DNA from: Phycomyces nitens
Lineage: Eukaryota; Mucoromycota; Mucoromycetes; Mucorales; Phycomycetaceae
Direction: 5' to 3'
Assembly (NCBI GenBank): GCA_022702545.1
Contig: JAHRBC010000004.1
Coordinates: forward strand, 3,968,001 to 4,032,000
Length of the DNA: 64,000 nt
The notes beneath the pieces are model-generated. The model did not search any database. It had not been told where the DNA came from and saw only the letters and a program-made list of their open reading frames with translations. Below, in pieces: positions 11,961-24,233 of the stretch (position 1 is the stretch's first letter; the number at the start of each line of letters is the position of its first letter). A program made the position numbers and the translations under genes.

Positions 11961-14686
11961 ATTTGGAGATAAATTGAGATGGAAAAGATTGTCAATGAAA
12001 AAAACGAAGATGGTGATGGTTGATATAGTCTTTTTCCTCTATTTTAATCTACCGACATTAGCCCAGCCTTCCGAGCGATAGGGCAAGATTGTTGTGGCGG
12101 AGGTTACATATCATTCAAAGGCTGCATTCTCTGGGCAATAATAATGACCGAGTAGGTGGAGTTTCAGCTTGGATTCTCTTTAATCGTGACTCATTTAATA
12201 AAGGGAATTTTGGAGGCAAACATGGCAATATTGATCTGTAAAGAGATCAAGACAAGCCTACTTGATTTCCTAGTTTTGTCTTTTTGCTTATATGGCGGCA
12301 CAATTGAGCTGCTGATACGAACTTCTTTTTTATTTTATTTTGATCCCTGAAAGCCATGGCTCCCAAATTATACACGGTAATTAACCCTATCAACAAGGAC
12401 ATGCAAAGATATCTAGACATCTGCAAGACACATTTCTCTACCAAACACTGTGATGTCGTACACAGGGGCCAATGCAGGCCGTGAGAACATGGCCAGTGAT
12501 ATCGCCATATATCTTTGGATTGTAGAGACTATAAAACATCAAAAGACTACTTTGTTAATATGTATTGGGATTAAATGGCGTGTATCGTTACACTCTTGTG
12601 TTCCATGTACTCCACGTTTATTGCCAGTTTCCTGCCACATTAACCATCCCGTACCATGGTGACTCATAAGATAAGCAATACTCTTTCTGACAAGTACATG
12701 TCATGTCCTTGACGATGGCTCAATGACAATTACTAATCATTCTTAATGGCCTCTTCAATTGACAGTCAGTATCTGGCTATCCTGCATGCTCGTGAGAATT
12801 TCTTTTTTAAAAAAATAACGGATTTTCTGAACAAATGGTGATCCCGTTTCACCAATCCTAGTCAAATTTCCGGTAGAATTTGTGCAGCAACATGCATTCT
12901 GACATACAGAATATTATTCAATCATGAAACACATTTTATTCTAATAAACCAGCCAAAACATCTTCTTTACCAGTGTCATTCTATCGATCTACGACCAATT
13001 CTTTAAATATTTGCAGGATTATTCGTATGAATTCCCCTTTTCATAAAATAGTGTTCAATTTGGCGCATTTGGAGAATACATCAAAAAATAAAAACCAAGT
13101 GTCTTGGTGATGCAGGTACACTTAAACTCAGCATCGAGTTGGTAATTCACAACTTTATTTCCTACTGTCCTCCCTTGTTAGTGTATTGTTTGTTGAACAC
13201 TGCTCGAAATAAAGATGTACTACTTTAAAATACCATATTAGGCCTTGTCTACCAGTGATATCATATGTAACCCTACTCCCTGCAACTCCTCCCTTCATTT
13301 GACACGGTTGCACAACAAGAACGAGGGGTCTCCATCTTGACTACGCATCAAAAAGAAAAAAAGACTATAAACGATCATCACTTGTTTTTTTTTAAGCCTT
13401 TAAGAAATCCATATCAAGAAGGACATACTGCTAATAGATTTACCACCCAAACTAGCCACTTTTATATTCCTTTTTTAATAGTACATGTTTCCATAAACAT
13501 TTGTTGTGTTCACGATTTATCATGCAATTCTGTCTACAACAGAGAAAACTGCTCCGAAATACGGGTTTAGCATTTTTTTTAAAAATCAAGGCTTACAAAG
13601 TGGCGATTTATAAATGTTTATCGAGGATACCAATGTCAGTAAAAATACATTGTCGTAGCCAGAATGTGTGTGTATACCATCAATTTCCTTGGGACTCTAC
13701 AAGCGATTCAAATTATCCTTTAATGATATCTTGTAAGTTTTCTCTTTTTATATTTTTCTTTAAAAATAAGATAATACAAGCGAGATCAGTATTTACTTTT
13801 TCAAAGAAAGACCATACTTGGTACAGCCCCCTATAAAAACAAGTATTTGAATAAAAAAAAATAAAGAAACAAGTCATTGCAAGGTACTAGTGGAAGCTTC
13901 AATAATGTAAAACGTCTCGCCATGTGCTAATCCCTTTGATAGATGGTGGCGGAAGAAGAACGAGAAAGATCGTAATAGTGTGTACCAGAATCTACCAATC
14001 GGCGATAACTCTTGACAAGAGAAACAGGATTATGTGGCATAGGATGTTATAGCCCATAAATAAATGAATACATATCTGTATCATGATAGATAGTAAGTTT
14101 AATCGAGCGAGTATGTGAATACGGGGAAACATGGTACTGAATTAAAAAAGGATTAGATCAAATACTCTATTGACGTGTAAAAATGAACATGTAGGAATGT
14201 AGATACACTTTTATAGGAGCCAAAAGGTAATGGTCCACTCAGGGCTAATGGGGGAAAAATAAAGAAACATATAGCTGCCACTGTCTAAACATTCACTTGT
14301 AGATTATAGTCTACGTATAATATCAAGTTGAATGTTTAGAAGAAATAACGGTTAAAGTGTATCTTTTAGGAATATACAAAATGTGCACCATCATGTCATT
14401 GCTGGTCTATAATGTAAGTTCACTATTTTACACCTCGTTTTCTACAGATTTATACCAATATACTCATCTTTTTTTTTTTGCTCTTTATCCCATGCCAAAT
14501 AATAAGCTATACTGGTTAGAATATATTTGAATATTATAGATATTTAGCCATTATGAACTTTGACCATATAACTGAATATTCAAAGTATCCAAGTAAATGT
14601 ACAATAATCAAGTAAAACAGCACAAAAATTGTGTTTTTTTTTAAAAAAAAGCTTACAAGCCCTATTCTTTATAAAGACACATGCAT
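11961..14686. other. Gene-poor AT-rich region
   Basis: About 2.7 kb without a supported gene. The longest open frames (for example about 110 codons at 13,501-13,836) are AT-rich with no recognisable domain. The left end must hold the aminotransferase promoter; the right end borders the first transposon copy. Confidence 0.6.
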
Positions 14687-15516
14687 CACTGCAAAAGATT
14701 GTCGATTTTAGTATATAAAATTGTATTAGAATACCCCTAAAAGATATTCTTTTAATATGATTTAAAGCAAATTTTAGAGACTAAAATAAGCTGCGTGATT
14801 TGATAAATGATATTCTTTTAGATACTAAAAGAGGTAGAATTCTAATTTGAAATTCTATAACTCTTGGGAATTTGGGAGATACTTTTATCCAAGCTTGTTA
14901 TTTGTGATGGAGAGCACCATAAGACTTTTTGTCAAAGCCTTTTAATTAAAGATGAATCCGCAGAATACAGTTAACAGCACTGCTGATATCTAACGTGCGG
15001 AGAAGATTTTTTATAAATTCATCTTTGCAAAAGTCTTTGGTTTTTGAAAAAGTACGTGAAAAAGTTGCTATCAAAGTCTGAATATATTATATAAAATTTA
15101 TACATATTTAACCTTTTTTTTTTTTGACTACCTTGCGGTTGATCAGGTACAGGAATACGAAGTCACAGTCACATGACCTGCGTTTTTCCTCATATTTTGT
15201 AAATTCCGACAATAGCCCTTCAGCCTGTTTCAATTTCATGAAAATTATGATCTCCATAATGTAATTGTCGTTTACCAGCATATTTTTAAAACGCCAAGGC
15301 TTTTCTTTAACGCCATTTAATTAAAAATAAAGTCGTGGTATACATTGATCAATGCTATGGCTTTCTAACGTACGGCTCAGATTTTTGATATCTTTATTTT
15401 TGCAAAAGTCTTTGGCTTTTGAAAAGTGCGTAAAAAAGTTGATATCCAAGTGCGAATGCACCATAGTAATTTTTTAGGCTTCTTTTACATACTAAAATCG
15501 ACTATCTTTTGCAGTG
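14687..15516. mobile_element. Non-autonomous DNA transposon, copy 1 (830 bp, CACTG...CAGTG)
   Basis: The element begins CACTGCAAAAGATTGTCG and ends with the near-perfect reverse complement CGACTATCTTTTGCAGTG. The terminal inverted repeats run about 34 bp with two mismatches. Its first 220 bp and last 55 bp match copy 2 at 17,831-19,720 almost base for base and in the same orientation. No open frame above 60 codons is present, so it must move with a transposase supplied elsewhere. Inside are two diverged direct copies of a roughly 155-bp unit (about 14,921-15,085 and 15,290-15,470). No target-site duplication is visible. CACTG ends recall the CACTA/CMC superfamily, but that assignment is inference. 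Confidence 0.8.
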
Positions 15517-15746
15517 TAATAAATCAGTAAATAAATAAATAGAATCATCCTTTACAGGATTCCAAATCAATCATTTGCTCAACTCTACTTCTCTGACATA
15601 TCTGGAATTAAATAAGCCACCTTGCTGCGAGAAACTAATCCAAAAAGTTGAGGCCCCTAATTCCAACTTGTTGCAGCCATTAATCTTTTCTTGTTTTCTT
15701 TTTTTCTTTTGGACTTGCAAGCTACTTTTCTTCTTCTTTCCTTTCA

Positions 15747-17466
15747 ATGACTGATATCAGCAACAACGTCTGTATTTCCGAGGCATGTGGCCAGCCCGCA
15801 AAACTACAGTGTCCTACATGTCTCAAGCTCAAGATTGAAGGCTCATTCTTTTGCTCTCAGGAATGCTTCAAGAAGAATTGGGCAAGTCATGGAATAGACT
15901 AGATGAGCTTGTTAATAATGTGTTTGGTCTAGGCAACACACAAGGCTATTCACAAGCAAAAGTTGGAGAGTAGGTGCTAATAAGCTATTATTATTATTAT
16001 TATTATTTGGGAAAATAATGGCTAATAGCCATTCAATAGGTGAGCCTCACAATCCTTTCCCAAACTACACCTATACCGGTCCTCTCAAGGCTGTTTACCC
16101 CCTTTCGCCCAAGCGAGCTGTACCCGCAGATATTCCTCGTCGTAAGCTGTCATTTGCTGGAGAATTTGACGTATAATAACATATAATCTTTATTCTGTAA
16201 TAAGCCGACTATTCAGAGACAGGTAACGTTAGAGAGAGAGGGACTGGCCTAGGATGTGTGTGTGTGTGGGAGGGTTGAATATTGATTGTTATCATAAAGG
16301 TATCCCTGTGTCTGAACAGAATGTTCGCGCCAGTGCAGCAATCAAGGTCTTGAATGCTGAAGAAATCGAAGCCATGCGCAAAGTCTGCAAGGTAAGCAAC
16401 AGGCTGGATTGAATGCCAAATATAACCCATTTGGGTCTCTAGATTGGCCGTGAAGTATTAAACATTGGTGCTGCTGCCATTCGCCCTGGAGTCACTACTG
16501 ACGAGATTGGTCAGTAAATAGATAAATCAATATGTATATATACATACATAATATTAACTTTGTGTACTTTATATAGATCGTATTATTCACGAGGCAACAA
16601 TTGCTCGTGGTGCTTATCCTTCTCCTTTAAACTACTACAATTTTCCCAAATCTCTGTGCACGTATGTAAACCACCCCAATTACTCTAAAAAATCTCGAGA
16701 TTCTTAATTGTTGTCCTAGATCTGTCAATGAGGTCATTTGTCACGGTATTCCTGACAAGCGTCCTTTGAAGGATGGCGATATTATCAATTTGGACGTTAG
16801 CTGCTATTATGGTGGATTCCACAGTGATCTAAACGAGACTTACTTGGTTGGAAATGTGGACGAGCAGGGAAAGAAGCTTGTCCAGACTGCTCGTGAATGT
16901 TTGGAAAAGGCGATTGCGATTGGTAAGTTACTAACGCTAACAAGTCTAGCTCTATATAGCTAAATCAACCGACTTCTTTACAGTCAAGCCCGGTGTAAAG
17001 TACCGTGATTTTGGTAAAATTATCGAGGATCATGCCAAAAAGAATGGATTTTCTGTTGTTCGTACCTTTTGCGGCCATGGAATCAATCAGCTCTTCCATT
17101 GTGCACCTAATGTTCCTCATTATGCAAGTAAGTATTGGTATTCACAATGTCTAGGTCAATGTTGACAATGAGCTTCTATATATCTATATAGACAACAAGG
17201 CTATTGGAACAATGAAGCCCGGCCATGTATTCACCATTGAGCCAATGATTTGCGAAGGCACTTGGAGAGATGAGATTTGGTAATTGATTATTGGCCATGG
17301 TTGCAGAGAATGAACTCTAGACCACAGATATATCTAATGGTTATTTAATGTTATATATATATATAGGCCTGACAACTGGACAGCAGTTACAAAGGACGGC
17401 AAGCGTTCTGCCCAGTTTGAGCACACCATGCTTGTTACTGAAGATGGTGTTGAGATACTGACATAG
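15747..17466 (+). CDS. MAP1: Methionine aminopeptidase 1
   Basis: This enzyme removes the initiator methionine from nascent proteins at the ribosome. Eleven exons sum to 1071 nt (356 residues). The N-terminal zinc-finger pair ([17 protein letters not shown] and [12 protein letters not shown]) is the ribosome-binding region typical of eukaryotic MetAP1. The pita-bread catalytic domain shows [26 protein letters not shown] with the metal-binding aspartates, [15 protein letters not shown] and [11 protein letters not shown] with the final glutamate ligand. All ligands are present. Intron 1 (15,882-15,932) starts with GC instead of GT. Exon 4 (16,205-16,222) is only 18 nt. The gene lies between two copies of one transposon family, yet appears intact. 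Confidence 0.97.
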
Positions 17467-17591
17467 ATAAAGCAGCGGTAAATAGGGCCACTCATACATA
17501 CTAGCCAATATATGTATATATATAAAACATATATTCAATCATTTGGCTTGTCTATTACCCTGTCATAATGTAGCCTATACATATGCATACA

Positions 17592-17622
<31 letters not shown>

Positions 17623-17830
17623 CTTGCTTTACACAATACATCTTTTAATTGATCATAGACACTTGTACAATGATATAAATCAAATTGTGGTACAGATGAA
17701 AACAGTGACCTGGATTTATTTTTGTTGGGGACAGTACAATTACAGTATGCTGTGAAACTCTCTCTCTCTTTTATCAATATTTATTTTGAGAATAGGCACA
17801 CAATAATGATGAACCACACAAACTATATAT

Positions 17831-19720
17831 ACTGCAAAAGATTGTCGATTTTAGTATATAAAATTGTATTAGAATATCCCTAAAAGATCTTTTAATATGA
17901 TTTAAAGCAAATTTTAGAGACTAAAATAAGCTGCGTGATTTGATAAATGATATTCTTTTAGATACTAAAAGAGGTAGAATTCTAATTTGTAAATTCTATA
18001 ACTCTTGGGAATCTGGGATATACCTTTATCCAAGCTTGTTATTTGTGCTAAAATATACCTGATTAGGATTTGTCTTTAATCTATCGACCTCTTAAAACTG
18101 CTCTTTCTGGTCAATTCTAGTATATTTTATAGTGTATAATCTACTAAAAGAGGGTAAAAATAACATTAATATGTGCCTAGAAATTTGCTAAAATACGTCT
18201 AAAATCGTACTTAAATCATGCTAAAATCGTGCTAAAAGAGATCTAAAATAAGTATGAAAGAAGGATTCATTGCAAGAGATGCTTGCATCATCAAAATATG
18301 GTGGTGTAAGATAGAATTTATTGAAAAAAGTTTTTTGTTTTTTAAATATTTGAATAATCTATGTATCTATTCTTCTTCTTTGACTAAAATACTCTTTGAA
18401 AGATGATTTCTAGTCTGATTTGCTTTAAATATTTTTCATCAACTAGCTTTATTTACCAAATATCGCATCTCTTTTTGAACTTGTTTATAGAGATGATGCT
18501 GTGGAAATAAGATATAAAACATTTTTGCTTTTAATAAATTTGTGAGAATTTCAAAATATATAATGCTTACGTGTAGGATTCCTGTGAGATATACAGGGTG
18601 AAGCTTGAAACACGATATTAGTTTTGTACCAGAGAGCTCTTTTTTGATAAGCTATATGCATATATATATTGTCAGTATTGTTATGATAAAGTAAAGGATG
18701 TTATAGCATACTTACATTCTATTAGCATATATTCCCGACAGAGCGCGTTAATCCTTTTTAAAAAGAATCACAGAAGATTTATATGAGAAATAGTGCTGGT
18801 ATACATGATTTCAGTTTGATTGTATATTTTACCACTGTTTATCTGACTGCGGTGCTTGCAAAGAGTTTATTATTTGATATCCAAGGGTTGTTTTTGGTTT
18901 CTTGAAGAGTAGTGAGGGGTTAGAAATGTGCTTTTATATTAAAAAACAAGTTGTCTGCTATAGTCTTTATCAAAGTGATTTTGAAACCATAAAGTTGCTT
19001 GTATTACTGATTAAAAGTATTCTGTGTAAAGAACAGAAGTTAGGTATATTAACAAAGAACATTTCTTAAAAAAACTTACTGAGGTGTAAAGAGAACAACA
19101 GAGAAAAGGAGAAATGTAAAGAAAGGAATGTACCCTCATCAACAAAATAAATCAACATACTAACACTTGATTGGTCTATTGACCAGTAGTGCGTATTTGC
19201 CCACTTTGATTAAGAATGAGAAAAAAGAGGCTTTGAATTACATGACATTAAGAAAGCTGTTTTAGTCAAATATAAAAAGTAAAGCAATGAAACCATGACA
19301 CAATGCTATGAATTGGAATTATACAAAAAAATAGTAAAAATATTAATGGCAAAGCTCAAATAAAAATCATGCCTGTAAAGAAACTCAATGCAAAAGAATA
19401 GCAACACCATCTAAGAATCCACTGAGCAATAATAATACTTATTACTCTTTAGTTTTAACACTAATAATCCTCTGTTATTTTACATTGATACATATATAAA
19501 TATTTAATAATATAAATATTCTTGAGTGTAATTCTCAGGTATCAAAAGCATATATAAGAATCATAAAAATAGGGGCAGCAGTATGATTTCGCACCCAAAG
19601 AGTGACAATCTCAAATTAAAGTCCACAAAAAAGAAAAATAATTAGAATTTAGCTATTTACACAAATTATAGTAATTTTTTAGGCTTCTTTTACATACTAA
19701 AATCGATTATCTTTTGCAGT
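17831..19720. mobile_element. Non-autonomous DNA transposon, copy 2 (about 1.9 kb)
   Basis: The left end (ACTGCAAAAGATTGTCG) and right end (CGATTATCTTTTGCAGTG) form the same terminal inverted repeats as copy 1. The first 220 bp match copy 1 with a few changes; the last 55 bp also match. The 1.6 kb between them is unrelated to copy 1 and has no long ORF. If the first T stands for a mutated C, both flanks read ATA, a possible 3-bp target duplication, but the flanks are AT-rich so this is weak. A cluster of CTAAAATCG-like motifs at about 18,047-18,250 repeats the core of the inverted repeat. Confidence 0.8.
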
Positions 19721-20148
19721 GATATATGATACTACGTATCTTAAATAAAAACACTATATATCCTCTTTATATGTTGCTAGGGCTGATACGTCCTACAACA
19801 TCACAGATAATTAGATCGACTAGTATACTATTCAAAGAAACAGTCTTTGGAGACTCTGGTTAATTACAGCCTCAAATCAATGTTTGGACCTTTTTAAAAA
19901 CATGCTTTGTTCGCCATACCAGCATAAGATTGTATATCGTAATGCCAAAAAGAGTGTTTTAAAGCAACATTTTTCCTAGTGACAATGAGCTATTATCTCT
20001 TTGACATCCAAGGTTTAAAGTATTTTTACAATTCAATTCTTGGATCTATTGTTCTGATTGGAGGAAATAAACTTTGAATTTTTTTTATTACCAAGGCAAC
20101 ATATTATCTACACATAGACATTCATGTATTGAACATTACTGTTTTATA

Positions 20149-21375
20149 ATGGCGATTCCTTTGTATTATATTCGATTCTTCAAGCCACCTCCAGATCGCG
20201 TGGAATGCAATCAGCCGTTTTCTGTAGTGTGGACAGTAGAAACCGATCTTGGCGATGAAAGCTATTGGCAATCAATTCCAGTAACATGTACCATTGCTGA
20301 ATGTCATGATCCTTCTATACGATTGCGAGTGTTTTCTGACAAGACCAAGACCAAAAAAGAGGTTCTCCAACCTTGGACAAAGTCGATTGATCTAGACTAT
20401 AACCCTGTTCGCGGTGGAGTAGTCTGTACACGTCTAATGGTAGAATCGCCCGTGGCCAACACTTCGATCCAGCTTCTTTTTAAACTAGGTGGAAAAGCTA
20501 GACGCCACCCTGTTTGGACCAACTGTGGTCTGTTTGAAAACAATGATTGCCTGTGGATAATCCCAGCATGGACTTGCCCCATAACACTAATGGAACCTAC
20601 CAAAAAGACCCAGCGTGTACAGACAACTCTTCCTGAACCTGTAAGCAGTCAACAAGCAGAACGTATCTTGTCAGTACCTGGAGGCACAGTGAGGATTTGC
20701 GAAGATGCATTTCAGAGCATTGCCCGCCATGTATGGTAGGCTTTTTTTTTGAAAGCGCTGATGACAAGATGTTCATACTTGTTTATTAAAGGGATTGTGG
20801 ACTGGGAATGTGCAGTTATCTGTTCCAGCAGGTACAAAAGGGTACATTGGATTTCGATAACAAAAGTCTGATTGAACTAGGTATACTGCTTATCCATCTG
20901 TTACCAGACATCAATGCAAATCTAATGGTACTCTGTAGGTAGTGGAACTGCTTTGGTCGGAATATATGCTGCTCAGTGTTCAACACCTTGTCGTGTCTAC
21001 CTTACAGACTTGCCAGAAGCAATAGAAATAATGGACCAAAATGTGGCTTTAATGCCACCTCAAAACAATGTAGAAATGGTAGTAAAGCCACTCGAATGGG
21101 GTCCTCTTCCAAAAGAACCATCCTGGCTAGAGATGCCTGTTGATGTTGTACTATTGACAGATGTACTCTATAACCAGGGATCACACGATGTCTTGCTGGA
21201 CACCCTAGACTGGCTGGTCCAAGAACAAACCAAGATCCTGTTGGCTTACAAAGAACGTAATCCAGATGAACGCATCTTTTTTGAGAAACTCAAGCAGCGC
21301 AATTATCAGGCTGTTCAAGTTGAGGAAGAGGATTTGGTATGCGAGATTTATTGGATCCAAAAGAGCTCTGAGTGA
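20149..21375 (+). CDS. METTL21/EFM-like S-adenosylmethionine methyltransferase (Methyltransf_16) with N-terminal extension
   Basis: Three exons encode about 360 residues. I chose ATG 20,149 (MAIPLYYIRFFKPPPD) because the upstream in-frame extension is AT-rich. The first 190 residues show no motif I recognise and may be a beta-rich domain. The methyltransferase follows: HVWDCGLGMC across intron 1, then motif I DNKSLIELGSGTALVGIYAA across intron 2. Motif II is the acidic region CRVYLTDLPEA. The substrate motif VVLLTDVLYNQGSHD replaces the DxxY found in METTL21 proteins, and a late AYKERNPDE segment matches the family. Relatives methylate lysines on eEF1A, Hsp70 or other chaperones in the cytosol; the substrate here is unknown. 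It converges on eIF3b with about 160 bp between stops. Confidence 0.88.
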
Positions 21376-21537
21376 TGGCCTTTAATACACACACATATAT
21401 ATAATATATATACCAATACTTATTCTTTTACACTGATCTATACCAGTTCTCCAATTATTGTTGTAATAGTAGTTGCTGTCGTTTTGAATTTGGCAACAGC
21501 AAAAGGATCTTTATTATGTACTGCGATGTGGAATTTT

Positions 21538-23843
21538 TTATACGATTTCTTCGGTTTCTTCAATGACCTCCTCGACCCATTCCTCAATGGTTTCCGACTT
21601 GCCGTCGTCAACAGACCGTAATTCTTTGCCAAGTGCCTTGCGCTCTTCGGCCAACTTCTTCTCGCACTGCTTTCTCCAGCCATACCATTCCTCAATAGCC
21701 TTTCTACGACCAGCAATGAACTGAGCTGTGTTGGCATCACCTGCTGCAAGATCCTGCTCATCAAAGACCTTGCTGTACTGTCTAAGGTTCTTTCTAATCT
21801 TCTTCTTCTGCTCAGCAGACAACAGGCTCTTGGGGCGAGGGCGCCAGAGAAGCTGCTTGAACTTCTCAATGTTCTGCTTCAACAACAACTGACCCTTGAA
21901 GTCCCAGAGACAGAAACCATGGTCAGCAGTGTGGCGCCACATGCTGGAGCCAGTAACAACATAGCGACCGGTGGGGTCCCATTCGATATCGGTAACACCA
22001 TAATGCTCCTGGGTAGACAGCAACTGGACAGATGCACCAATATCATCCTTCTTACCACCTTCAGTAGAGAGAGGCTCAAAATCAAGATCCCAGAACTCAA
22101 GATCAAATACACTGGAGCTACGAAGAGTAGCGAATACAATGTGGCGACCCTTGGGGGACCAGTACATGAAGTTGGCAGTCTTCTTATCAATAACCTTGAG
22201 GGGCTTGAATCCAGCAATGGCCTTGCTAGTATCAAGGTAGTAAAAGGTGATGGAGGTCTTTGTGGCAACAGGGGCAGCTCCTTGACCAGCAGCTGTACCT
22301 GGTGCGGGATCAGAGGTGGTGATGGCAGCGAAACGCTCACCATTGGGCTCCCAAGCAAATGCCAATACCTGTTCCTTAATCTCCAAAGTCTCAACAGGAA
22401 TACCCTTTTCGCACACACGGAAGATCTCAATGTTGGTGAAAGTGGACTTCTTGGTCTTGGTGTGACGGTCAACCTTGACGGCAAGGAAGTGACCCTTGGA
22501 CTGCCAGTGAAGCTTACAGTCAGTGACATTGAACAAGTTCTTTGTGCGGATGATCTCCTTGCTGGGTACAGTCATCATGGTAACGCGTGCAGGCTGGTTG
22601 CCAATCTCGGGTGTCCAGTAAGCGAGCACATCTTCCTTTTGGATGATCTTGGAGTCGCTCTGGTCAGCCTTTGCAGGGGACCATTCGAAGTCAGCAATAC
22701 CATCAATCTTGATACTCTTCTTATCAACAAGACCCATGGAAGGAGCCTCGTAGATAGAGAGCTGCTGGCCGGGCACAATACGGGCAAAGTATTTCTCGGA
22801 AGCAGACCACTTGAACATGGGCCAGCGGACGGTCTTTTGGGCATCAGCGCTCTGGGGGACAGGGAAAGAACGGAGGAGAGCACCGGTCTTGACATCCCAG
22901 ATAACGACCTGGTTACCCTCATCGTACTCTGAGAATGGGTTGGGGGATCCCTCGGGGATCTTGGAGGGGCTGATGGGATCGTTGGACCAGGTGACAAGGT
23001 AACGTTCGTTGGGCGAAAAGTCGATGAGTTTGACGCCAGGGTGGACGAAACGCACAATCTTGCTCCAGGAAGGACCACCCCAGAGGGCAATACCCATTTG
23101 ATGGAATGTCGAGAGGTAGCTACCGAGAGGAGACCACTGGACGTAAGTCTCAGTCCAGTTCTAGATAATGATTGATCCATTGGTTCTGCCCGTTAGTCAA
23201 CCACACACTCAAGGATTCATTCCCTCTTTCTCTCTTGATTTTTATATAACAATAACAATAGTCGCATATTTACCTGACGGGTGTAGACATGATCAGGGTT
23301 GTCAGCCTTCTGGTTCCAGAAGATGCTCACATCATCACCACGGTACATAACAAACTGGTCGCGGGCCTGCTCGTCAGTAAGCCAGCTGCGAATGTGCTCC
23401 TTGGGGACGTATTCCTCTACTGCAGGCTCGACAAAGGTGTCGTCCATGCTAGTGTATTTTTCGACATCAGTGAACTTGTTGACAGAGAGCTGGTGGGTCT
23501 TGCTCATCTTGTGGCCGTCCAAGTTTTTGACTGCAGCATGGGCAGCCTCGGGTGTCTCGAAATCGATAAAGAGATAACCCTTGCTCTCAATCTTGCCCTG
23601 GCCATTAGGAGACATGGGCATCCAAATGCCACCTTCCTTGATTTCACCAGCGGACTTGGTGAACAGCTTCTTCAAGACGCTCATCAACTTTTCCTCCTTG
23701 GCTTCGTCAACAACAGGGGCGCCATCAACAACGACGATAGTATCGAGATCATCGTCGACACTAATTGTGTGCTTCTCGTAAATGTCGGAAAAGTCAATGT
23801 CTTCCTCGCGATCGGGAATGTTTTTCAAATCGAGGCCGGCCAT
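21538..23843 (-). CDS. PRT1: Translation initiation factor eIF3 subunit b
   Basis: Two exons (23,843-23,274 and 23,160-21,538) sum to 2193 nt, a 730-residue protein of normal fungal length. An acidic N-terminus (MAGLDLKNIPDREEDIDFSD) precedes the RRM (TIVVVDGAPVV, then KGYLFIDFETPEAAHAAV), which binds eIF3a and eIF3j. The rest is the nine-bladed beta-propeller: QWSPLGSYLSTFHQMGIALW, IDFSPNERYLVTWS, FAWEPNGERFAAI, YWSPKGRHIVFATLR and IEWDPTGRYVVTG. The acidic C-terminal helix (IEEWVEEVIEETEEIV) matches the eIF3i/g contact. Codon use is highly biased toward C-ending codons, as expected for a strongly expressed translation gene. The long plus-strand ORF over it is a codon-bias shadow. Confidence 0.97.
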
Positions 23844-24233
23844 CGTTTTGTTGGCGTCTATATGAAAATAATAAGAAAGAAAGGAATTCAAATCACGAGA
23901 AAAAAACATTACGCGAGAGCCGTGCCTTCTCGGTGGCTTAGTTATACTTGTCTCCTCTGTTCGGGCTCCGCTCACTCCCCTGATGCCTTGGAAGAAGTGT
24001 GTGAGAGAGAGAGTGGGTATTTGAACATATATAAATATATATATATGCTCCCGTTCATTCCCCACAATACCAAAAAAAAAACACGCACCTAAAACAAGAA
24101 AATCACCCGACGTTGCCTTTTTACCATTTATATACTTTATTTTTATTAAAAGAAGAGGAACAAGAACCAAAGGAAATTAATATTGTTCAACCATACTCTC
24201 TGTACACCACATACTTACAAACTCATATATTAA
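23844..24233. promoter_or_regulatory. Shared divergent promoter of eIF3b and GNPDA
   Basis: The 390 bp between the two divergent ATGs must hold both promoters. It is AT-rich with CT/GA runs; no specific factor site is recognised. A 5'-UTR intron for eIF3b is possible but not shown. Confidence 0.5.

Noticed and set aside
13501..13836. 111-codon ORF in the gene-poor region
   Set aside because: AT-rich, no motif, no splice context, overlaps low-complexity T runs.
21919..22932. 337-codon plus-strand ORF
   Set aside because: It is antisense to eIF3b exon 2; strong codon bias of that gene opens the opposite frame. No domain is recognisable in it.
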